Source: Gossypium raimondii (Eukaryota > Streptophyta > Magnoliopsida > Malvales > Malvaceae). Taken from it: a stretch of DNA of 64,000 nt. Below are positions 1 through 10,386 of this stretch, one piece after another (within the stretch, counting starts at the first letter, position 1; each line of letters opens with the position of its first letter). A model generated the notes under the pieces. That model made no database searches. It saw only the letters and a program-made list of their open reading frames with translations, and had not been told where the DNA came from. The stretch covers positions 52,981,733-53,045,732 of the forward strand of contig NC_068571.1 of NCBI RefSeq assembly GCF_025698545.1, read 5' to 3'. The position numbers were made by a program, and so were the translations under genes.

Positions 1-446
1 ATTTTCTAGGCAAAGTGCTTGGTGGAAAATAAGTATTTCACTAGAATGGTTGGGATGCATTCACTCACCATATAATTATAATGAGTATCCTCATTTACAA
101 TGAATTCTTTGGGAGAGTTACGGTGGAAGCTTGATATGAAATTTGAAATTGAGATAACATGTTTGATCATTGACCAGCCTGGCATGTTCTTTTAATTTTT
201 TTTCTTGTTTCCACTTTTCTCTTGTCACAATCTTCTCATGAAATGGATGCTTGTCTTGAGATTCCCTACTTCTCTATCATCTTACAAAATGTTTGTTCTT
301 TCCACTATGAATTTGTGCTAACTTTTATTTGATGAACTCCAAAACTTAGTAGCTTTGGTTTCTAGTTCCAAGAAAATGTCTATGGAGTTTCTATTGTCAT
401 TCATGAAACTGTTATAGCAGCTACTGAACCATTTTTTATTTTGCAG
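1..446 (+). other. Intron (or upstream gene part) of the COV-like gene
   Basis: No coding exon could be recognised before the acceptor TTTTGCAG at 446. The stretch is T-rich, as plant introns are, so it is most likely intron sequence of the COV-like gene whose 5' exons lie outside the window. Confidence 0.55.
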
Positions 447-3185
447 CGTCATTTTGTTTCCTATAGCAATCACTTTCTACATAACATGGTGGTTTATTCA
501 CTTTGTGGATGGCTTTTTCTCTCCAATTTATGCGCAACTCGGAATTGATATATTTGGTGAGCATCTCATGCAGTTAGCACCTAAAAAGCTTTTCTTTTTT
601 GAACTTCCTGCAAGTGCAGTGAACTTATTTCATAATTGTCAAGGGTAAAAGTACCATGGAGGCCCCTGTACTAGGAGTTAGATTGCATTTTTCCCCATTT
701 ACTCAAAAAATGAGCAAATTAGTCCTTATATGTTAGATCAAAGAGCAAACTGGTCCTTTTTGTTAAAAATTTCATCCATTTATACTGTTAAAAACTGGTG
801 TGGCTGATGGAATAACCAAACAGTTACACTTGGCATGCTATGTGTAACTCATGCTGACATACAGGGACCAGTTTTTAACGGTAAAAGTTGCTGGAATTTT
901 TAACAGAAGAATTGGTTTGCTCTTTTAACCTAATGTACAGAGACTAATTTGCCTATCTTTAGTTGAGGGGGCAAAATGCAGTTTGACTCCTAGTACAAGG
1001 GCCTCCATGGTACTTTTACCAATTGTTGAGTCTTTTATTCTTCCCCCCCTTCAATCAGATCATGGAGTTCGCAAATATGTTTTCTTTCTCTAAGGCTATG
1101 TCCTCCTTTTATTTCCTGGATAGGTCTCGGCTTTGTAACTTCTATTACATTCATCTTCTTGGTTGGCGTATTCATGTCATCTTGGTTGGGAGCATCTGTC
1201 CTGGGCCTTGGTGAGTGGTTTATCAAGCGGATGCCATTTGTTCGTCACATCTACAATGCATCCAAGCAGATCAGTTCTGCTATATCACCAGGTATGCGCT
1301 ATGCTGGTTTTCTTCGACATGAAGTAAATTAGTTTAGCTGGTCATGTTATTCTAATTGATCCATGTATTGACAATCCATATGCTACATCAGTCTTTTCAT
1401 TCACTTCTTTTACTATTTCAGATCAGAACACACAAGCCTTCAAGGAAGTAGCCATTATAAGGCACCCACGTATCGGTGAATATGCATTTGCCTTCATCAC
1501 TTCATCTGTTACTCTGCAGGTAAGCAAATAAAGTTTTCTTCCTAAATTATCATTTTGGCTTGCCCTGTTTTTTTCTTCTTTTTCTCTTGAGATGGTAACA
1601 GGGTGGAGCGGATTTTTGCCCGCCCTGACCTGACCTTGACCCGAAGCTTGATCAATTCAACTTGAATCCAACCCGATCCTGATTCTTAGGAAAAAAATCT
1701 GCCTCGAATTTGAAATTTAATAGGAGACCCGACTCCCGAGTCCAACTGACTTGAATTTTATTTTATAGTTTTATTTTTATTCTGAAGCAAATAAAAATAT
1801 TACATTTTTATTTGTTTTATTTTTTAATTTTGAAGCAAATAAGATTTATTTATTTTTAGTTTAAACTTAATATTTATTTATTTATTAAAAGCAAAAACTT
1901 AATATATATTAGGAGAATTTTTGTAAATATCTCAGGACAGGACGTGGCGTGTTTACCTCTAACCCAACCTGACTAATTTTCTATTTTCACCCGACCTGAC
2001 CCACTCAAACCTGATTTTCCAAAAAAACTCTAACCCTAACATGTTGGTTCAAGTTGGAACCCGTCGGATTCGGGTTTTTTTTGCCATCCCTAATTTTTCT
2101 GGCATGCATGTTTGCATGTTCATTGAGACTGCTTGTTGCCCAGCTCGCTTCTACAGCATTGTTGTTCCAAAAGACTGCTTGTTGCTGAGTGTCTGAACTT
2201 CTAAATTTGGTTGCTAGCGTTTTAAATATTGAGTATTCCAGTAGGGTTTAAGACAAATCAGGTAACATGAAATCAAGGATGCCGATTTATTCTTTTTCTT
2301 TTTAAATGCAGAGTGACGCTGGTGAAGAAGAGCTATGCTGTGTGTTTGTTCCCACGAATCATCTTTACCTTGGTGATATATTCCTCATCAACACCAAGGA
2401 TGTTATCAGACTGAATCTGTCAGTCCGTGAAGGAATTGGTGAGGCATTCAACTTCTTTTGTTGTCATTATTACAAATGCAAGGAAAAAAAGGAAGGGGCC
2501 GGGTGGGGTAGGAATGGGAGGAGTTACTGCATAGACCTCCTAACTCGGGGTGTAAATGAGACACCGTGCTCGTAAGCTATTCAAGTTCGACTTGAAAAAA
2601 ACTCTAATTTGATTTGATCATTCTTGAGCCAAGTTCTAATATTATGATATTAAATTACTACTTTACCCAAAAATTTTGTATATGGAAGGAGATCAAACTC
2701 GAGTTTGAATATATAAATCATGTACACGAGCTTAATTGAGCCAAGCTCTAATAGCTTGATTTTGTTTCGAGCCGAGCTTGAGCTTAAATAATAGTATTTA
2801 ATTGAGCTCGAGCTGAGCTTCGAGCAGTGAGTTTTGAATCAAGCTCAAACTCCTCACTGTTCGAGCTTGGCTCCACCCCTCCTACTCCAAGCTCTTCCTA
2901 TTGCTAGGGGGTAATAGAGAGCCTTGTCAATTGCAATGATGAATGGCATATACGTTGAAATTTCCACTCCACACGAGGATGGCCACTCTATCATGAAGTG
3001 GTTCATGGATTATTTTTATAAAAAGCAATATATATACACACACGCTACTGTTTGTTTCTAGTTTAAACTTATATCTCGCTTTTTCTTCCATTGCAGAAAT
3101 TGTTATATCTGGGGGAATGTCAATGCCTCAGATCCTATCAACACTAGATACTCAGTTGGAAAGAAGCAGACCTGAGAGAAGCTGA
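447..3185 (+). CDS. COV/LCV-like membrane protein (DUF502), 3' part
   Basis: Five exons are visible: 447-556, 1124-1291, 1422-1519, 2312-2438 and 3097-3185. They join in frame into the last 196 residues of a protein of the CONTINUOUS VASCULAR RING / LIKE COV family. Family members are usually about 260-270 residues, so roughly 70 N-terminal residues lie before the window. Recognisable blocks are WWFIHFVDGFFSPIYAQLG, a hydrophobic stretch FVTSITFIFLVGVFMSSWLG, FKEVAIIRHPRIGEYAF and FVPTNHLYLGD. The first two hydrophobic blocks are probably membrane segments. In Arabidopsis, COV1 limits vascular differentiation and LCV proteins sit in the Golgi/endomembrane system (family knowledge). Introns 1, 3 and 4 each carry a MITE-like insertion. 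Intron 2 is short and clean. All junctions are GT-AG. The exact paralogue (COV1 or an LCV) cannot be decided. Confidence 0.93.
643..1020. mobile_element. Mutator-like MITE in COV-like intron 1
   Basis: A 378-bp element has near-perfect terminal inverted repeats: GGGTAAAAGTACCATGGAGG at the left, and at the right its reverse complement, ending CCTCCATGGTACTTTTACC. Imperfect inverted homology continues inward. The flanks AATTGTCAA (left) and AATTGTTGA (right) look like a decayed 9-bp target duplication, which suggests a Mutator-like origin. It has no coding capacity. The same family recurs near 12.9, 15.1 and 23.4 kb. Confidence 0.75.
1587..2092. mobile_element. hAT-like MITE in COV-like intron 3
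   Basis: The left end TTGAGATGGTAA pairs imperfectly (9 of 12) with the reverse complement of the right end, TAGGGATGGCAA. Flanking 8-mers are TTTTTCTC and ATTTTTCT, resembling an 8-bp hAT target duplication shifted by one base. The ends are rich in CCCGAC/GTCGGG motifs and the centre is AT-rich. There is no open reading frame. Confidence 0.55.
2547..2880. mobile_element. hAT-like MITE in COV-like intron 4
   Basis: The left end GGGGTGTAAATGAG and the right end GGCTCCACCCCT form short inverted termini. The interior is filled with GAGCTCGAGC / TTCGAGC motifs that fold back on each other. Flanks CCTAACTC and CCTACTCC resemble a decayed 8-bp target duplication. It lies wholly within the intron between exons 2312-2438 and 3097-3185. 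Confidence 0.5.
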
Positions 3186-4760
3186 GATATAAGGTAACAG
3201 TTGTAGAGTTGTCGTTGTTTATTTGATTCACTTTTTTAGTTTTGGACTTCAGTCATCGGACCGACCATGCAATCAATATGTCTCAATAATGCAGGATTCG
3301 GAATTAGATTATAAAAATTTGTGATGGTAGTGTCTGGTTCTGGTGGCATCTGTAATTTAGCTTGCTTGCATAGAAATGTAAAAACCGTTTGCTTTCAAAG
3401 TGTAAGATTTGTTGATAATTGCGGGGTTCATCTTTCCCCCCAAATGTTGTTACTTGAGCATAGAATGTAAAAACTGTTTGTTTTTTCAAGTGTAGATTTG
3501 GAGCCCTGGTTTACGTAGGGTTGAGTTTGGATTTTTCAAATTGTCCGTGATAATTTGATTCATTTTTATTAATTTAATTTTGAGTTTTGGATTTTTGGAT
3601 ATTATTTTGATAAAATGGATTTGTTTTATGATTTTCGGATGGTATTTAATAATTTTTCAAGATTTTTTCATAAATAATTATTTTTTAAGTAGATAAAAAT
3701 TTTGAAAACTTTTATTTAACGTCATAAAAATTAAAATTAATATACATTAAATAAATGATAATTTTGTTCGGTTTAGGAAACTACAATTTTCAACTTATGA
3801 ATCAAAATCACCCAAATGCTTGTTCAAATGGGTTTTTTGTCAGCCCTAAGTCCAAGTTTGATACTTATGATTTTAACCTTTTGTTGATCCGATTAAATCT
3901 GAATATAAATTATAAGTACAAACCTTAAAATTATACATAAATTTTGATACATAAATTTTAGGATAAATCCCAAAAATTATATATGAACTATGGTTTAATG
4001 TACAATTGTATGTATGAACTTTGATTTTATGTAATTTTATACATGAAATTTTAATTTGATCTAATTCTTGTAAATTATTAAAAAATTATTGATACAACAT
4101 CATTTTATGTTTATATATTGCATACTTAAATAATTATATTTATCTAATATAAAATAAATTGATGGATTTATTTATTTAAATATGTATGATTAAGTCAAAT
4201 TTAAAATTTCAAATATACATTTGAACTACAATTATAGTTTCACGCTTATAATTGCACCAAATTAAAGTTCATATATATAATCATAAATTAAATTAAAATT
4301 CATGTATAATTTTGAGATTTTATCCCTAAATTTTAATTTGATACGGTTATACACGAGAAACTTTTATTAGTTCAAATGTATACATGAAATTTTGATTTTG
4401 ATTCATTTATACACATTTAAAGAAATAAATAAACTAATTTACTTGTATTTTGCATGTAATATGTAAACATAAAATGATGGTATATTGATAATTGTGTTAA
4501 ACTATATAATTGTGTTAATAGTTTATGAGAATTGAATCAAATCAAAGTTTCATGTAATATAACACAAAATCAAAGTTTATATATAAAATTACACATTAAA
4601 TCAGAGTTCATGTGTAATTTTATATTTATCTATAAATTAAATGATAAAAATATAATGTTTAAATTTAATTATATAAATATTAGTATAAAATTTTAAAATA
4701 TTTTATAATACAAATAATAAAAATAAAACCAGGATAAATTCGATCTTAAAAATAACCTTT
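3186..4760. other. AT-rich spacer downstream of the COV-like gene
   Basis: The first few hundred bases are probably the 3' UTR of the COV-like gene. The rest is AT-rich DNA with no coding signal. Most of its second half is the inverted-repeat elements listed separately. Confidence 0.6.
3960..4640. mobile_element. Two adjacent inverted-repeat MITE copies
   Basis: The left arm (about 3960-4080, beginning TAGGATAAATCCCAAAAATT) pairs with the reverse complement of two later stretches, about 4230-4326 (ending GAGATTTTATCCCTA) and about 4520-4640. The simplest reading is two copies of one AT-rich family lying next to each other, with long terminal inverted repeats of roughly 100 bp. A related fragment is present near 42.6-42.74 kb. 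There is no coding capacity. Confidence 0.5.
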
Positions 4761-4770
4761 TCTTTCGCCT

Positions 4771-4945
4771 AGCCCATTTGCCTAGTGTTTTCTTTCTTGG
4801 GTTAAGGCCCATTGCAAAGAATGTCGAAAGTGGGCGCATTAAGTGAAAATCCCAGTAAACCCCAATACCTTTTCTCATGGTCATGGATCCCAATATCCCC
4901 GCAAAAACCCTAGTAGTTTACATTCAAGTATGTCCCCTATATAAA
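4771..4945 (+). promoter_or_regulatory. Site II / telo-box / TATA promoter block
   Basis: In order: AGCCCA at 4771-4776, GGCCCA at 4806-4811 and TGGGC at 4831-4835 (all site II-type cores), AAACCCTA telo-box at 4905-4912, and TATATAAA at 4938-4945. The site II plus telo-box pairing is typical of plant promoters for ribosome biogenesis: ribosomal protein and snoRNA genes. Transcription would start near 4970. No convincing protein begins downstream; the 66-codon frame opening at 4877 overlaps the elements themselves. Confidence 0.6.
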
Positions 4946-4991
4946 CCATGGACACAAGGTGAGTTCATCGACCGTGATTCTGAGCTCCTCT

Positions 4992-5290
4992 CTTCTTTTA
5001 GGGTTTATGTTCTCCGATCTTCATTCCTCTGCTTTGTAATTCGTTTAATTTTGTCCCTTTTTTTTGTAAATCTGTAATTTGATCTGCGCTCTTCTTTTAT
5101 AGTTTATGTTCTCATCATATAATCTAGATCCGTTTCCTCTACTTTGGAATTTGTTTAATTTTGCCTTTTTTCCCCGGGAAACTGTGATTTTAATTGAGTG
5201 CTTCTTCTAGGGATTATGTTCTCATCATATATCCTATATCGGCTTCCTCCGCTTTGAAATTTGTTTTATTTTGCCTCTTTTTTTGAAAAT
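4992..5290 (+). repeat. Three-fold tandem repeat, about 100-110 bp unit
   Basis: Three diverged units begin with CTTCTTTTAGGGTTTATG (4992), CTTCTTTTATAGTTTATG (5091) and CTTCTTCTAGGGATTATG (5201). Each then carries CTTTG-AATT-GTTTAATTTTG-like text and a T-rich tract. Spacings are 99 and 110 bp. The array starts just after the TATA box and would form the leader of any transcript from that promoter. Confidence 0.7.
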
Positions 5291-5357
5291 CAAATATTTA
5301 TGCTGCGAAAAAGGGACGGTGACGATTTCAACAGTGAAAGGTCTCGTTCGTCGTAAT

Positions 5358-5378
5358 CGGCTGTTCTTCCAACAGCCG
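5358..5378 (+). other. GC-rich hairpin, possible H/ACA-type stem
   Basis: CGGCTGTT and AACAGCCG form a perfect 8-bp stem around the loop CTTCC. Outside it, GTCG and CGAC can pair across a 4/4 internal loop, the shape of a pseudouridylation pocket. An H-box-like ATATCA follows about 20 bases downstream. A second hairpin and a clear terminal ACA box were not found, so an H/ACA RNA is only a suggestion. Confidence 0.25.
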
Positions 5379-5489
5379 TTGCCGACCATCCTGTTATATC
5401 ACCACCCATATTCGGAGTCCCCTTTTCTTTCCTTCATTATATACTTTTTCAATTTATATTAATTTTTCATACTAATAATTTTCTATGAA

Positions 5490-5580
5490 AATCGGCCGAT
5501 GATTAAATATTTTATGAATGACAAGCATATGTCTGAATTATTTCATGTTGAAATGCCTAATCTTCTCTATGAGGCCGATT
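5490..5580 (+). ncRNA. Candidate box C/D snoRNA
   Basis: The 91-nt stretch is closed by a perfect 8-bp terminal stem, AATCGGCC with GGCCGATT. Box C-like ATGATTA (5499-5505) follows the left stem directly. CTGA at 5533-5536 fits box D', ATGTTGA at 5545-5551 fits C', and ATGA at 5569-5572 abuts the right stem where box D (normally CTGA) is expected. The geometry is that of a C/D snoRNA, but boxes C and D are both variant. It lies about 520 bp downstream of a site II/telo-box promoter. No rRNA target was assigned. Confidence 0.4.
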
Positions 5581-5661
5581 ATCCCTTTCCCATCACTTTT
5601 TAAAAATATTTATTTATATTTAATTTTCATCGATAATTTAAATAAAAAAGGGTTTCTCTGG

Positions 5662-5830
5662 ATGATTATGTAATTACCTTTTCAGCTGATAATCTACATG
5701 ATTATTTTCTCATCTTTTGCTTCTCATTGCTCTATAGAAGTTTCATGCATGATGATATTAAGGCTATAAATGTTTAATTTAATTAACAAACATTAAGATC
5801 GAAATTATGGAATCATCTTTGAGATGATTT
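5662..5830 (+). other. Weak second snoRNA-like motifs and a hairpin
   Basis: The same order of motifs as in the candidate at 5490 recurs: ATGATTA (5662-5668), CTGA (5686-5689), ATGATTA (5698-5704). No box D or closing stem is seen. A perfect box C, ATGATGA, occurs at 5749-5755. A perfect 8-bp hairpin, AATCATCT-TTG-AGATGATT, lies at 5811-5829. These may be remnants or chance in AT-rich DNA. Confidence 0.2.
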
Positions 5831-7389
5831 TATTTGAATCCTATGTGGATTAGAACTTTTCTAATATTACGTATTAAATAAAAATAACTATTATATAAAA
5901 ATAAGAATTTAATATTTAAAAATAACTTAAAAGTTTAAGTTCAACAAACAATTTTAAGAATTTAATATTTATTTGATTCTTTTTCTTTTACAAACATTGA
6001 TTTAAATATGTTAAAAATTAACTTTTTTATTGACTCTTCGATTAAAAAATAAAATAAAATTGTAAAAAGATTAAATTATATGATGTGTAACTAGGGTTAA
6101 TTCTTTTTAAATAATATTAATTTAATATTATAAATAAATATTAGGATTAAAGTTGATATGATGTCTTGCCCTTGGGTCAGATCCAAGTTTGAATAATCAC
6201 ACGGTCAAATATTTTATATCTTGGATTTTGAATAGATTAAGATATTACAATTCAGTTTAAAATGTCAAATATACTCATTTGATCATGATGATCCATCTTT
6301 AATCTAATTCTAACAAGGAGCCTGAAATATCACTCATAATAAATAAATTCTGTCTGCATCACTTATATCTCATTACATAATTTTATTAGTTAAATAATTT
6401 TGAGGTTAGATTATTTGAGTTTAACAGGAAAATTTTTAAAATTAGGTAAATATAAATTCTAATTATTTCAAGTTTGGGATCAAGATCTTTTAAAATTGAA
6501 TAAATTAGGGTTTAAATATTGAGTCTAAGTTATGCTAAAATAAATATATGAGTTTTGATAATTTTAAATTATTGATATGAGATCGTATTAAATCTAGTAT
6601 TTTAGATTGAAGTTTTATGTTGATGTCATAATTCACAAATTAAACATTATCCATCGAAGTTGGATGTTAAGTTTTCAAAACCGAATTGCTAGTTGAACTG
6701 ATCAAACTATTATCAATTAGGTGGTTTGTAAACATTGGTTGCCCTCCACAGCGCTTGGTTCTCGATTTGACTAGACCAATCAAATTGTTCAATTTAATTA
6801 AACAAATTCATAAAAGAATAATGATTGTTCGAACTACACCAATCAATTGAAAACCGGTTGATCTGAGAATCAGTACGGGCCGATTACATTGGCTAAAAAT
6901 ACAGATTGAATTGATTTTTTTATTTTTTTATTATATCTTTTACAATACTTTTAATAATTTATTTAATCAAACTGTAAAATTGAAAAATAAAAAAGACTAA
7001 CTCAACAAATTTTTCAATCCGGTTCAACCAATCTAATCCTCTCTTCAAACCAATACCTTGACCAATTCTCAATCTAATCAATATAAATGAAAACAAAACC
7101 TAACAATTTTAATAAAATAGAAACCCAATTGATATTTTGAACATTTAAGCAACAAATAAAAGAATCAAGCAAAAGTGACTGTTATCCATTATTTACTTTC
7201 ATGTAAATCACTAGCAGTATAATACTTACAAATCAATGGTAAAAGCCGTGATTTCAAAGGTAAAAAATTTTGGTGATATCTCATGAAAAAAGCATATCAT
7301 TCATTTGCAAACAATTCGCCAATAAAATCTGTATGAAAAAAAAAACTGTTGATAGCAATGGAATCTTTACAGAGATAGTATTACCATTT
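5831..7389. other. AT-rich spacer 3' of the PERK gene
   Basis: No coding exon seen. The left part is plain AT-rich DNA. About 6640-7100 contains pyrimidine/purine text (CCGGTTCAACCAATC-like, GAACTGATC-like) typical of decayed repeats, without clear ends. The right end should hold the PERK 3' UTR. Confidence 0.5.
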
Positions 7390-10386
7390 TCAAGACATAG
7401 AGTTCCCGCTATGATTTTGGCTATTTTTCTTTGTACTTCCCGTCTCGATTTCCCGAGTAGTTTGGCCTTCGGTCGAGCCGGAAGGGTATAAACCGTACTC
7501 GCTGGTCTGTTCACTGTACTCACTACTAGCACCGTATTCTAGCGAGCCTAATGCAGCCCTTCGGAGCCTTTTCATGTCTTCGTTGTAGTGGCTTGCATCA
7601 TAATCTGAGCTTCCTCCATATGAACTGTACACATTGCTTTGTCCCGGTCTCATTCCTTCGTTGAGATCCGATAACGACGATTCTCCTTCTAAAGCTCGTA
7701 CGATCTGTGCTCGGTTGCAAGTTACAGGTTAGAATCAAATAATGAGTGGAATGTAAAGAGTGGTGGCTCTAGACCCATTTACCTGGCTCATTCGTGGTCG
7801 ACGTCGTGCTGAATGTCGAACACAAGCAGCAGCACAAGCAACCATACGAGCCATCTCGTTGTGGTTATATTCCTTTTGTAACCTCGGATCGATGAGATTG
7901 TTGAATGTTCCGTCTTCTAATGCTCTTGAGAGTAATGGCCTAGCCTGCAATAGGCAAAGTAAGGTTTACTCGATAAAAAAGGATCCTAAAAAGCTTAAAC
8001 CAGTCCAAAGCAATAATAACTAACCCATTCGACCAAACTATCCTCGGCATAAGACGAGCCAACCGGTCTGTGTCCGCTAATCAACTCCAACAGCATGACC
8101 CCAAAAGAGAAAACATCCGATTTTTCCGTCAATTTTCCGCTCGAAGCATACTCGGGAGCCAAATACCTGGAACAATGAGAATACTAACATAAAATCACTT
8201 TTCTTGTGAACCAAGCAACAACAATGGATGAAGTCTTCTTACCCAAAAGTACCCATCACTCTTGTGGATACATGAGTGTTGACATCAGAAAAGAACTTTG
8301 CAAGTCCGAAATCGGCAACCTGAAAACCAAAGTTTATCGTTATCTCGATGAAGAAGTAGCAAGAGAAAAAAGCACATTCGCTCGAGCGAAGTGGGACGGT
8401 CACATAATCTAATTCATGGTTGAATGTTCAGCAATGTCAAGAAATCAAAATGACTGAAACCGATACCTTAGCCTCGAACTTGAAATCTAAAAGAATATTA
8501 GCCGCCTTAATATCGCGATGAATGATCTTAGGATTACCTGAAAAACCACGAAATCTGTTACTGAAAAAGATCGAGATCTTACTTCTAGAGCAAGTAAACA
8601 AGGGAGAGAGGCAATTAGCATACAATCCTCGTGAAGATATGCAAGTCCTTTTGCAGATCCTAAAGCAATTATCATCCTTGTTGGCCAATCCATTGTAGGT
8701 CTCCCTTTTCCTACAATTAGTACTCGATAATCGGTATTAGATCAATTTACCGGAAAGGTTCAAACATCAATTAGCATACAGTCAAAAGGCAGTCTTACCG
8801 TGCAAGTGAAACTCCAATGTGTTGTTCGGAACAAACTCATAAACAAGCATTCTTGTTGTCCCGGAGATACAGTATCCGACCAATGAAACAAGATGTTTGT
8901 GATGAACGCGGCTGATAATCTCGACTTCTGCTTGGAATTCTCTTTCCCCTTGTCCACTTCCGGCCTTAAGTTGCTTGACTGCAACTTCCGTTCCGGTTGG
9001 GAGAACTCCTCTGTGCACGTACCCGAAACCGCCTTGCCCAAGAAGGTTTGCATCGGAGAAGCCATCTGTTGCTCTTGCTAGTTCCTCATAAGTAAACTTG
9101 CTCTTGGTGAAACCAAGTGCAATGCCGGGTGAGGGTGGTGGAAGTGGATTTTCGGAACCTGAATTATTAGAACCGGAACCTCCACTACTGCTCATGAAAG
9201 GCGGTGGTGGTGGAGGTGGTGGCATTGATGGCATAGGAGAATCTTCCGGAGATGGTGGTCTCCATGCCGTAACTGGCGCAGTTGGATTAGGCAAAATTGC
9301 ACCGTATTGATCGACACGCGGTGGAGGATTTTGTGGCCACCGGTATTGTTGGCCACCGTGTGGATGATCTGAAAGAAAAAAAACATTTCAACAATCCGAT
9401 TTGACTCGAATCTAAAACTAACTTGAACTTAATCAACTAAACACAAAATGATTCAAATTGTAGACAATCCAAAACCAAGTAACTCGGAATCACCTGCAAA
9501 ATCACAATTCAAAATAATCCCTGCATGCAATGATCGGACACAAAAAACTACCAGAAATATCAAAGTGATCTTAACTCGAAATGATCAAAACTGACCCGAG
9601 CTGGAACGGATTGAATCAGAGATAATCCGAAATTGACTAGAATCAAAATTACTATAACTCCAGGGAAAAAGTCTGACCTTTAGGAGGCCCAGGAGGTGGA
9701 GGCGGCGGCGCGTAGTAAATTTCGCCGTCGTCTCTTCTTCTTCTCCTTTTCTTTTGACAACATATAAACAGCAAGCTCAAAACCAACAATATTGCCACTC
9801 CCCCTATTGCTATACCAATAACCAGTCCGGTCGATATACCACTGCTTGATGACGGTGGCGACGGAGGAGATGGAGTTCCTGAATTCCTCGAAGGAGGTGG
9901 TGGTGGAGATGGAGTACCTGGACTTCTCGGGGCAGGTGGCGATGGAGTTGACGTAGAAGGAGGTGTAAGAGAAGGGGTAGAGGATGGTGGTGGAGATGCT
10001 GCTTCTGAAGGTGGAGGAGATACAGATGATGTTGGAGGAGGCGATGAAGCGGAGGGGGAAGGAGTGTTGCTTGAAGGAGGAGCTGATGGGGTGGCTGGAG
10101 GTGGAGATGGGGTACCAGATGGCGGGGAGGGAGGACTAGTTGGCGGCGGAGCTGCTGCGGTTGGTGGTGGTGTAGAAGGAGTGTTAGTTGGCGGCGGAGT
10201 TGCTGCGGTTGGTGGTGGTGTGGCAGGAGTGGTAGTTGGCGGCGGAGTTGCGGTGGATGGCGGCGATTGGGAAGGAGGACTACTCGGCGGCGGAGCTCCG
10301 GCTGCAGATGGCGGTGGAGACGTAGTGTTTGTTGATGGTGGTGGTGATGACGGCGCTGGAGTCCCCCCTGGTGGTGGTGATGACAT
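7390..10386 (-). CDS. Proline-rich receptor-like protein kinase (PERK)
   Basis: Eight exons on the minus strand: 10386-9678, 9368-8799, 8710-8624, 8537-8467, 8319-8243, 8166-8025, 7944-7783, 7704-7390. They total 2133 nt and encode 710 residues. Residues 1-185 are a Pro/Ser/Thr-rich extracellular region (SPPP and TPPP motifs) without a signal peptide, as usual for PERKs. A membrane segment spans about 187-209, followed by a KKRRRRR stop-transfer stretch. The juxtamembrane part is again proline-rich. The kinase has the glycine loop GQGGFG (347-352), VAVK lysine K368, HRD at 462-464 in [11 protein letters not shown] starting at D482 and the GTFGYLAPEYA activation end, so it is an RD Ser/Thr kinase expected to be active. 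PERKs act at the plasma membrane and cell wall in growth and wall sensing. The Ser/Tyr/Gly-rich tail is 105 codons. Family is certain; the member is not named. Confidence 0.96.

Noticed and set aside
4877-5077. 66-codon frame beginning between promoter elements
   Set aside because: It begins upstream of the TATA box and spans telo-box, TATA and the first tandem unit; composition is not protein-like.
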